From positions 1 to 63,777 of the IMG/VR virus record IMGVR_UViG_3300037882_001819: a stretch of 63,777 nucleotides of DNA. One strand, 5' to 3'. The translations under genes were made by a program, and so were the position numbers. A model generated the notes under the pieces. The model had not been told where the DNA came from, ran no database searches, and worked only from the letters and a program-made list of their open reading frames with translations. The first letter of the stretch is position 1, and every line of letters starts with the position of its first letter. Shown piece after piece: positions 57,860-63,777 of this stretch. The DNA is from a virus.

Positions 57860-58957
57860 TTAACCTGGCACTGCGTCGAGGATACCGGTTTGGTTGTCCT
57901 GGTCCGCACGTACTTGCGGGACCATAATGGCCATCACCATCATGTTTAGGGTGAGGCCGCCATTGGTTTCCCACTGCATGGTTGTAACGTCCATACCGAA
58001 AATGAGTCGCACAACGTCCACGTTCTCTTCGGCTACAATGATACGGCTGCCGGTTAGGTAGGGCAGGTATTCAACGCCGCTGATGTTAGGGATCTGTGCG
58101 ATCTTTGACGCCAACGGTACTGCATCGTACTGGTTAAACAGTTGCATCATGGTGCCGATGAGGCCGGTGCCGTACCAGACCTTAAACGGGCCTTCGTGGT
58201 TGTTCACCACTAGGGTTTCAAGCCAGCCTAGCACTTGGTTGTACAGGGTTGTGGGTGTCCAGCCACCAGTTGCAGGTGCTGTGAAGGTGCTGGTTAGCCG
58301 CTTAGGGCTGTTGGTTAGGCCATACACTGTACCGCCACCGTAGCTGTAGCTGCCTGCACTGCCAACAGCAAGGCGTTCCGTAGCCTCCACCACGCGACGG
58401 GTCGCCCGGCTGAGCTTGGTTGTGTCCAACGGTGTACCCTTGTTACGGCTAGCGGCCAACTCCCGGGCATTGATCTGCAATTGCTTGCTGACAATGGGGA
58501 TCGGGGTATTGTCCATATCGAAGATAGGGCGATCGTTCTCACCGGATGCCAGGGCGTCCATGCTAATGGTGGCTTCTGACATATCGCTGATGGTCTCAGT
58601 GGATAGCACCGGATGCCCCATGGCGTTCGGCAGGTTGTAGACCAGGTTCTTACCTCGGAGCCAGTTGATCAGCTTCAGCCGGGGCTTAGCAATCTCCATT
58701 ACCACCTGGTCCATGTGTCGCCACTCGTCATAGCGCAATGTGGCAGCAGCATTGGCGAGGACGGTACGCTGTTCACCGCCTTCGTTGACAGTAATGAGGG
58801 ATTCCTTGGTGGCTGGGTCAATAAACGGTCGCATTACGCCGGGCTGAAACCCGTGCTCCAGAATGCTGTTCATGAGCCCTGCCCCTGCGGGTGCCCCGGC
58901 CAGTGCACCGTGCATCTGGCCCCCTTGGATGTAGCTTAGCTGTGCTGCATCGGACAT
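57860..58957 (-). CDS. Major capsid protein (HK97-fold)
   Basis: A 365-residue protein with the look of the HK97/encapsulin-type coat family: a helical start (MNSILEHGFQPGVMRPF), YDEWRHMDQVVMEIAKPRLK as the spine helix, MDNTPIPIVSKQLQINAREL, RATRRVVEATERLAVGS, VWYGTGLIGTMMQL and a beta-rich end. It follows the protease/scaffold and decoration genes and is followed by a strong terminator, as expected of the most abundant virion protein. AAGGA before the ATG. Confidence 0.85.
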   Translation of the reverse strand: MSDAAQLSYIQGGQMHGALAGAPAGAGLMNSILEHGFQPGVMRPFIDPATKESLITVNEGGEQRTVLANAAATLRYDEWRHMDQVVMEIAKPRLKLINWLRGKNLVYNLPNAMGHPVLSTETISDMSEATISMDALASGENDRPIFDMDNTPIPIVSKQLQINARELAASRNKGTPLDTTKLSRATRRVVEATERLAVGSAGSYSYGGGTVYGLTNSPKRLTSTFTAPATGGWTPTTLYNQVLGWLETLVVNNHEGPFKVWYGTGLIGTMMQLFNQYDAVPLASKIAQIPNISGVEYLPYLTGSRIIVAEENVDVVRLIFGMDVTTMQWETNGGLTLNMMVMAIMVPQVRADQDNQTGILDAVPG

Positions 58958-59030
58958 AGTTAAATTTCCTTAAAATGTGGTACCCGTAGGGGTAAGGTGG
59001 TTGTAAGTGGTAAAGGGTTAATAGGTGGTT

Positions 59031-59459
59031 CTATACGATTTTGGCAACAACCAAGGCGGGTGCACCTACTACGTTCTTGGCTTCACGCACTACGGCGAAA
59101 ACCTGCTTGGTACCCGCACCGGCTGCCTGGAACGTACCGTTGCCAGCCGAGACCAGTTTGGCACCGATAGCATAGTTAGCAATGGCACACAGGAGCTGCA
59201 CCTTTGCACCTCGCTCGAAGTGATGGAAAAAAACAGGCGTATTGATCGGGTAAGCGTCCGCCGTTGTCTTGCCTTGCAAGGCGTCTTCGATGGCGATTGT
59301 GGGGCTACCAAAACCGTCAACCGTGCCGTGCTTGATGGCCTTGCCAGCAGCATCAATATCCACCAACATGCCCGGCTTGATGGTGCCGTCCAGTGCAATG
59401 GCTTCATCCTTAGGACCGCTGCAAGGCCCCAGGATAATAGTGTTTCGTAGGTTTGGCAT
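59031..59459 (-). CDS. Head decoration-like protein
   Basis: A 142-residue beta-rich protein: LGPCSGPKDEAIALDGTIKP, GMLVDIDAAGKAIKHGTVDG, AIEDALQGKTTADAYPINTP, ERGAKVQLLCAIANYAIGAK. This is the layout of phage head fibre/decoration proteins that cover capsid hexamers. The ribosome site GAGGGCACT before the ATG is nearly the same as those of the two start sites in the protease gene. Confidence 0.75.
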   Translation of the reverse strand: MPNLRNTIILGPCSGPKDEAIALDGTIKPGMLVDIDAAGKAIKHGTVDGFGSPTIAIEDALQGKTTADAYPINTPVFFHHFERGAKVQLLCAIANYAIGAKLVSAGNGTFQAAGAGTKQVFAVVREAKNVVGAPALVVAKIV

Positions 59460-59519
59460 AGTGCCCTCGTATTAAAGGTGGTTAAAAGGTGAACTAACGG
59501 TTGCCTGTGCCCGATGGCC

Positions 59520-60041
59520 TTAGGCTGTAGGGGGTGTGTAGGTGCTGGGGGCGGCCAGGGGCGTGCGGGCAGGCGTTGCTGCGTTGGTCACGGGTGCAGC
59601 CCCACGTGCACGGTTATCCACGGGCTGCGCGTTGGCTACTGGGGCCGGTTGCGGCTGGTAGGCCAGTTGTAACAGGCTAGCCATGGTGCCAGGGGCAGGG
59701 GCTGCTGCTGCGTTGGCCACAGGTGCGCCCAAGGCGACTAGCTTCTCCAAGTGGTCGCTAGGCAGGCTACCCAACTCAGCATCACTGAACTGGTTAGCAG
59801 GGTTTGCCTTAATGTTGGCAACCAGGGCAGAGCGAACCCGTCCGGCCAGGGCCAGGGCATCTTGAAGTCGTACCTGTTGTTCAGGCGGTAAGCCGTCCAA
59901 CATATTAACCACCGGGGGGGCTGCTGGGGTTGCTGCTGGGGTTGTAGTGGGTGCTGGGGTTGCTGCTGCATTTGCTACGGGTGCGGGTGCGGGTGCTGCT
60001 GGTGCTGCCCCTGCTCCGCATGTGCAATTAGTGTTCGACAT
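59520..60041 (-). CDS. Nested capsid scaffold, internal start in protease gene
   Basis: In-frame ATG at 60041 (MSNTNCTCGAG) preceded by GAGGGCACA, nearly the same ribosome site as at 60857 and 59459. It would give a 173-residue Ala/Pro-rich scaffold identical to the protease C-terminus. The arrangement matches the known C/Nu3 pattern of lambda, where protease and scaffold share a C-terminus. Confidence 0.68.
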   Translation of the reverse strand: MSNTNCTCGAGAAPAAPAPAPVANAAATPAPTTTPAATPAAPPVVNMLDGLPPEQQVRLQDALALAGRVRSALVANIKANPANQFSDAELGSLPSDHLEKLVALGAPVANAAAAPAPGTMASLLQLAYQPQPAPVANAQPVDNRARGAAPVTNAATPARTPLAAPSTYTPPTA

Positions 60042-60857
60042 TGTGCCCTCATTTGCGACAATTAAAGGTGAGTAAGTTACTGACCGAATTACCGGTGTGT
60101 AAGTACCGGATAGTTTAGCAACCCCGCTGGCCATTGTATAGGCTTGGCGATATAATTTTCCTGCACCTACCTCAAAAACAAAGTTATCAGGGTAAACGTC
60201 CACCAGGTAAGTGCCGTCCCCTATGTTCGACCGCATGGCCGTGCGGCAGGCTTCACGGATCTCATCGAAGCTTTCGTTCGCCACTAACACGCCGCAGCCG
60301 TCCGTTACCGTGCAGGCCCCGGGCTGGTCCAGTAGGATGGCCAGGTGGTCTGGTTCCATGGTGCCCACTTCGCTGGTGTAGGACCGCCCTTCATGCGTGC
60401 CTGCGTTGGCCACGAACGTGGGAAATAGGCCGGTGCTTACGTTAATGGGCTTGACGGTTTCCCCCGCCTCTGCCTGGGTCAAACGCACTGCCAGCTCCGG
60501 CATAATTGCGGTGGTGCGGTCCTTACGGAACCAGGCATTGGCTACCAGCTTCTTGCCTTCTTCCGGAGCCTTGGCGTCCAGCACCATACCGATGCCCCTT
60601 TGCTGTAGCACGGCAGGGGTACGTGCGGAGATGTAATTGCCGCCTGCGTCCTGCGGGTGGTTAACCACGATAGGCATGTTGTTCCATGCCCGGGCTGAGG
60701 CTTTGTTGGCTTTGGCTGGGTAGAACAAAGGCCCTTGACTGCCGGGGTATACGCCCTCCTTCAGCATGGTCACGGGTACCACCCAATAGTCCGCCCCCTC
60801 GAATTGTTTTGTTGTAACCGTCAAGCTGTTTTGGTTGACCAATAGTTCTAGTAGCAT
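59520..60857 (-). CDS. Prohead protease (DUF2213-like) with C-terminal scaffold
   Basis: A 445-residue protein. The N-terminal 250 residues match the DUF2213 type of head maturation protease: NMPIVVNHPQ (about 61-69), YISARTPAVLQQRGIGMVLD, KLVANAWFRKD, STGLFP and MEPDHLAILLDQPGAC. The rest is Ala/Pro-rich with helical islands (LPPEQQVRLQDALALAGRVR), as in scaffolds. An internal ATG at codon 273 has its own ribosome site, so a scaffold can be made separately. The start at 60857 follows GAGGGCACT; an upstream start would begin inside the terminator. Confidence 0.82.
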   Translation of the reverse strand: MLLELLVNQNSLTVTTKQFEGADYWVVPVTMLKEGVYPGSQGPLFYPAKANKASARAWNNMPIVVNHPQDAGGNYISARTPAVLQQRGIGMVLDAKAPEEGKKLVANAWFRKDRTTAIMPELAVRLTQAEAGETVKPINVSTGLFPTFVANAGTHEGRSYTSEVGTMEPDHLAILLDQPGACTVTDGCGVLVANESFDEIREACRTAMRSNIGDGTYLVDVYPDNFVFEVGAGKLYRQAYTMASGVAKLSGTYTPVIRSVTYSPLIVANEGTMSNTNCTCGAGAAPAAPAPAPVANAAATPAPTTTPAATPAAPPVVNMLDGLPPEQQVRLQDALALAGRVRSALVANIKANPANQFSDAELGSLPSDHLEKLVALGAPVANAAAAPAPGTMASLLQLAYQPQPAPVANAQPVDNRARGAAPVTNAATPARTPLAAPSTYTPPTA

Positions 60858-60908
60858 AGTGCCCTCGGTTTTTAGTTGCTGTTTTGGAAGTGTGCTTGGG
60901 TATGATAA

Positions 60909-60941
60909 CAAAAAAGCCCAGGGCTGTAAAACCCTGGGCCA
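60909..60941 (-). terminator. Intrinsic terminator before the protease gene
   Basis: On the minus strand GCCCAGGG-TTTTACAG-CCCTGGGC forms an 8-bp perfect stem, followed by TTTTTTG. It lies between the 60977-61984 gene and the protease gene. Confidence 0.88.
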
Positions 60942-60976
60942 TCCATTTAACGCTGCTGCCTTGCTGGGTAAATCAT

Positions 60977-61984
60977 CTACCCGCGCCTACCAAAGAGCCG
61001 TTTAATTAAACCGCCCCCTGTAGTTTGCACGCCCACCGCCTGGCCCGTGGTAGGGCAGCCGCCTGGTGGGCAGGTCCCTATGTTCTGTTGTACGTGCATT
61101 GTCTTGCCGAAGTCGTGGCCCGGGCCGTAGGTGTCGTGGTCGTGGTCCCGTGCTGCTGCCACCTGGGCATCAGTAAGGCCTGCCGTGCTAATACCGTGCA
61201 TTACTTCTGCATGCTGCCTAGGTGTCATGCCGTCATAGTTCTTCCACCGACCTTCACCCCCGTACACGCTGCTGGTTACCGCCTGGCGACCTGTGCTCGT
61301 TGTGGTGTAGCTTACGGTGTTCGCCCGTGTGGGCGCGTAGTGGGCGGTACCTGTGCTGCCGTAGCTGGTGGTGTAGGCGGTGCCCGTGCTGCCATAGCTG
61401 ACCGTCCCGCCCGTGCTGCTATAGCTGGTGGTGTGCTGCACAGGGTACCGCACACTGCTGCCTGTGCTGCCATAGCTGACTGGTACGCTATTGGATACCG
61501 GTGCACTGTAGTACACAGGCCCCTGGTAGATAGGTGCCGGTACCACGGGGGCTGCTGCCTTGGTCGTAGCCTTTGCCGATGCCTTAGGGCACTGGCACGG
61601 GGTACCACCAGAGTTACATGGGCAATTGTCGCCGCACGGGCAAGCCCCTTCGGGGGCCGGTGCTGTGGCCTTGGTCGTAGCCCCCTTGCACTTCTCTTGC
61701 AACGTCGCCACAAGTGCCTCTAAATCCGTCACCCGCTTATCTACAACCTCTGCCAGGTCTGCGGTGGCCTTAGAAAGCTCTTTTTGGTTGCCCGCTACGG
61801 CCTTCAAAGCTTCTAGGGTGGCCACATTGTAGGCCACTGCGTCCTGCACCTCGCCTGCCGGTGTGGGCAGGGGTATGGCCGCTATTTTTTGATCTACTGT
61901 AGTAGTGTCGCCCACGCCGTCAACAAATGCCCAGCCACAAATGGCCATGATGATGCCCGCTAAGGGCTTGAAAACTGGTCCCAA
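60977..61984 (-). CDS. Secreted-looking Cys-rich, Ser/Tyr-repeat protein, 335 aa
   Basis: Begins with TTG at 61984 after GGAG. Parts: hydrophobic N-terminus (about 1-22), helical segment (60-100), a Cys cluster (CPCGDNCPCNSGGTPCQCP, about 114-132), a Ser/Tyr/Thr/Gly repeat region with five SYGSTG-type units, and a C-terminal globular part (GMTPRQHAEVMHGISTAGL) ending in basic FGRRG. The Cys cluster could bind metals. Position between head genes suggests a virion or lysis-linked envelope protein. No family recognised. Confidence 0.6.
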   Translation of the reverse strand: MGPVFKPLAGIIMAICGWAFVDGVGDTTTVDQKIAAIPLPTPAGEVQDAVAYNVATLEALKAVAGNQKELSKATADLAEVVDKRVTDLEALVATLQEKCKGATTKATAPAPEGACPCGDNCPCNSGGTPCQCPKASAKATTKAAAPVVPAPIYQGPVYYSAPVSNSVPVSYGSTGSSVRYPVQHTTSYSSTGGTVSYGSTGTAYTTSYGSTGTAHYAPTRANTVSYTTTSTGRQAVTSSVYGGEGRWKNYDGMTPRQHAEVMHGISTAGLTDAQVAAARDHDHDTYGPGHDFGKTMHVQQNIGTCPPGGCPTTGQAVGVQTTGGGLIKRLFGRRG

Positions 61985-61995
61985 GGTAAACTCCT

Positions 61996-62862
61996 CTATT
62001 TCGGTAGTGGTAATGTGTCTGCGTCAGGGTCCGGGTACATAGCCCGGATCGCCACGAACTCATGGTGTTTGGTTGTGTTCTTCAGGTGCTTGGCCCAGCT
62101 AATCCAGGCCCGTCCTTTTTGGCCGTAGCTTAGGCCCCAGCTTCCCTGGTGGTCGTACTCGTATTCGCCTTTGGCGTTAATGCGAACATCGTCGGCATGG
62201 ATAGCATGGTTGCCCGGTCCGTTAAGGCAGGGCAGTACCACGCCGTTAGCGTCCAGCTTGAACCAATTGTCGGTTACGTCGCACGCTAGCAGCACTAGCC
62301 AGTTAAGGGCCAGGGCACTGGCGAGTTCATCATCGCTATGGATGCCCACGATCTCGCCTTCAGCAAGTCGGAACCGCTTAGCTGACATTTGGGCTTCGGG
62401 GCCATGGTCCCGCTTCAGGTAACTTTGGTAGGGCACCATCTCGCGTATGGCACAACCCTCGAAAGCCACCTCGATAACCCGTCGCAATACGGCCCCGCTG
62501 TCACGCCCGCCGTTAGCTTTGGCGTAAATGTACTCAGGCCCCAGCTTCACCCTTTTGCCGTACTGCCTTTTGTACTGCTTCTCCATCATACCGCCCGCAG
62601 CGTAGCCCGCGCAACTGCTGCGCTGGCCCTGGTTTAGCACCCAATCGCTATCGAACTCAACCCGTGCCGTGGTGCGGCCAGGGGCGGCCAGTACCTTACT
62701 AATCTGGTCCCGTGTCAGGCAACCAATCTTGTCTTCGAACGTGGTATAGCTGACCCGCTTGCCACCCTTCTCTAAACGCAGCCCAGTGCAAACGCCTTGG
62801 ATAGGTGTAGGGGCGGTGCCCACCATTTCGCTGAGTAATTGCAGTTCTTCGTTATTGGTCAT
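61996..62862 (-). CDS. Papain-like (C1A) cysteine peptidase
   Basis: A 288-residue peptidase. Catalytic region LNQGQRSSCAGYAAGG gives the oxyanion Gln78 and nucleophile Cys84. GNHAIHADDVRI gives His219. HQGSWGLSYGQKGRAWIS (239-255) matches the family NSWG...WG..G segment, with Gln239 where Asn is usual. No signal peptide. In head regions such peptidases may process virion proteins. As no peptidoglycan hydrolase is visible, it could also open a proteinaceous host envelope; this is inference. The start overlaps the previous stop (ATGA). Confidence 0.78.
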   Translation of the reverse strand: MTNNEELQLLSEMVGTAPTPIQGVCTGLRLEKGGKRVSYTTFEDKIGCLTRDQISKVLAAPGRTTARVEFDSDWVLNQGQRSSCAGYAAGGMMEKQYKRQYGKRVKLGPEYIYAKANGGRDSGAVLRRVIEVAFEGCAIREMVPYQSYLKRDHGPEAQMSAKRFRLAEGEIVGIHSDDELASALALNWLVLLACDVTDNWFKLDANGVVLPCLNGPGNHAIHADDVRINAKGEYEYDHQGSWGLSYGQKGRAWISWAKHLKNTTKHHEFVAIRAMYPDPDADTLPLPK

Positions 62863-63374
62863 GGCTCTAGGTACTGGTTGATAGTGTCGGTACTGGGTGG
62901 GCAAGGTACTGCCAGGGGTATAGTACCATCCGGCATAATGGCCAGCAGTGCAGGTGGTCCCACTTTGTCCACTGCTGCCATGTACGGTTTAATCTCCGGC
63001 AGGTTCACATCGTACCAGCCGTACTTATAGCCCCGTGCCTTTAGGCCGTCCCAAAACGCTACGCTCTTCTGCAAGGTCGCTAGGTGTGGGTACTTGTTAC
63101 GGTGCTCGGTCTCTTCCACGATAACGAGGTAGGCACCTTTAGGCACCAGCACCGTATCGGGTATAGGGTCCGGGGTTGGCGTTGGCCCCGGGCCTGGCGT
63201 TGGGTCCGGTAGGGGCTGCGGTATGGGCGGTAGGGGTATAGGGCTTGGGGTACTGCGGTGGATGAACCACACGCCACCCAAAACCAAAGCCGCCCATACG
63301 CTGCACACTGTTACCAGGGCTCGCAACGTGACGGGCTGGCTTGCCTTTGTTCTTGGTTTTCTTTTAATTGGCAT
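62859..63374 (-). CDS. Membrane-anchored protein with Pro-rich linker, 171 aa
   Basis: A basic start (MPIKRKPRTKAS), a membrane helix (about 19-39), a Pro/Gly/Thr-rich linker (residues 43-75) and a C-terminal domain of about 90 residues with a thioredoxin-like pattern (AYLVIVEETEHRNKYPHLA, ALLAIMPDGTIPLAVPCPP) but no CxxC. It would sit outside the inner membrane. It overlaps the upstream gene by 11 bases and the peptidase by four, so these act together. Confidence 0.6.
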   Translation of the reverse strand: MPIKRKPRTKASQPVTLRALVTVCSVWAALVLGGVWFIHRSTPSPIPLPPIPQPLPDPTPGPGPTPTPDPIPDTVLVPKGAYLVIVEETEHRNKYPHLATLQKSVAFWDGLKARGYKYGWYDVNLPEIKPYMAAVDKVGPPALLAIMPDGTIPLAVPCPPSTDTINQYLEP

Positions 63375-63777
63375 GGTCTGATTCAAAGCCTATTTCAAGT
63401 TCGCCCTCGAGGATGCCAGCTTCGAATTGTAGCTTATTGGCACGGCGGGCCTTAATTAGTTGGTAAATCTCCCAGGCTACCTTAAGCAGCAGCACAATGG
63501 TGGCAGGATCCAAACCGACCACATCCTCGTCTCGCTCAAAAGCCGCCTTGAACTCAGCCTCGGTGGCTGGGGGTTCGTCGCTAAAAAACAGGCGACCGGC
63601 TGCCCTGCGTGCGCGTGCACGGTGTGCGTTAGCCACACCGTCGCCCCAGCCCCGGAGCTTTTTGAAACGCTTGCCCTTGGGTGCTGCTGCTACGGGTGCT
63701 GCTGCTACGGGTGCTGCTGCTACGGGTGCTGCTGCTACGGGTGCTGCTGCTACGGGTGCTGCTGCTACGGGTGCTGC
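63364..63777 (-). CDS. Protein with Pro-Val-Ala-Ala-Ala repeats, cut by the right edge
   Basis: The frame is open from the last base of the window to the stop at 63364 (137 visible residues). It begins in repeats of PVAAA encoded by the 15-bp tandem repeat, then PKGKRFKKLRGWGDG, a basic helix (NAHRARARRAAGR), an acidic segment, and a hydrophobic helix (PATIVLLLKVAWEIYQLI). A GTG at 63636 could be taken as a start, but it lacks a ribosome site and the upstream coding signal is clear. It may be the end of the MuF gene at the left edge, or a separate gene. Confidence 0.68.
   Translation of the reverse strand, partial: AAPVAAAPVAAAPVAAAPVAAAPVAAAPVAAAPKGKRFKKLRGWGDGVANAHRARARRAAGRLFFSDEPPATEAEFKAAFERDEDVVGLDPATIVLLLKVAWEIYQLIKARRANKLQFEAGILEGELEIGFESDHAN
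63679..63777. repeat. 15-bp tandem repeat at the right edge, 6.6 copies
   Basis: GGGTGCTGCTGCTAC repeats six times plus nine bases and reaches the last base of the window. It encodes PVAAA on the minus strand. The repeat running into the window end suggests an assembly break rather than a biological end. Confidence 0.96.

Noticed and set aside
57753-57974. 73-codon minus-strand frame overlapping the capsid 3' end
   Set aside because: It covers the terminator and the capsid coding end in another frame, with no ribosome site.
1-63777. Integrase, excisionase, repressor, reverse transcriptase, CRISPR array or transposase
   Set aside because: I looked through the translated frames and repeats and saw none; tandem repeats present are in-frame coding repeats without spacer structure.

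Overview
The window looks like a nearly complete genome of a tailed double-stranded DNA phage with a long non-contractile or otherwise unsheathed tail (siphovirus-like). It has terminase, portal, MuF-type minor head protein, a head protease with a nested scaffold, capsid, connectors, tail tube, two tail chaperones and a tape measure, plus its own replisome. I see no integrase, repressor, tRNA, CRISPR array or insertion sequence, so a lytic phage is the simplest reading. The DNA is G+C-rich with good Shine-Dalgarno sites and densely packed ATGA/TAATG overlaps, which points to a bacterial host. No gene fixes the host. Cys-rich and glycosyltransferase-like proteins, and the absence of a recognisable peptidoglycan hydrolase, would fit a planctomycete or a similar wall-poor bacterium, but this is inference only.

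Nearly all genes lie on the minus strand, so they are transcribed from high to low coordinate. The exception is a plus-strand island at 37485-41513. Both window edges cut minus-strand genes. The left edge interrupts the MuF minor head gene and the right edge interrupts a gene that begins in a 15-bp tandem repeat. If the edges are joined, the order becomes portal, MuF, membrane/protease genes, prohead protease, decoration, capsid, connectors, tail, which is the normal head-tail order. The window is therefore probably a circularly permuted genome whose assembly broke at the repeat.

Layout in minus-strand transcription order. (1) 37467-17096: early replication and recombination block. It holds an Ala/Lys-rich histone-like protein, sliding clamp, UDG-exonuclease fusion, PLP enzyme, MazG-like protein, family A polymerase, clamp loader, possible mediator, SSB, RecA, FEN nuclease, DUF1064 nuclease, an SbcC split into pieces with SbcD, a sigma-like protein, SNF2 helicase, primase and DnaB-like helicase. 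(2) 17074-3771: DUF932 protein, TerS-like protein, many small unknown genes, a HAD phosphatase cargo gene, a SLOG protein, a CarF/PEDS1-type lipid desaturase and TerL. (3) 3711-1 continuing at 63777-41521: portal, minor head, papain-like peptidase, head and tail morphogenesis, tail fibre, and a glycosyltransferase at the end.

The plus-strand island has an unknown 215-residue protein, a 418-bp gene-poor stretch, a BCS1-like AAA+ ATPase, a small protein and a DNA methyltransferase. It converges on the glycosyltransferase.

Five sigma-70-like minus-strand promoters head the early and middle blocks. They fall into two look-alike pairs (4425/13401 and 17046/37439) plus one other (22389). Six intrinsic terminators separate transcription units. 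The most striking content is the lipid desaturase, the split SbcC, the nested scaffold start, a probable -1 frameshift in the tail chaperones, and the uncharacterised plus-strand island with its long leader.
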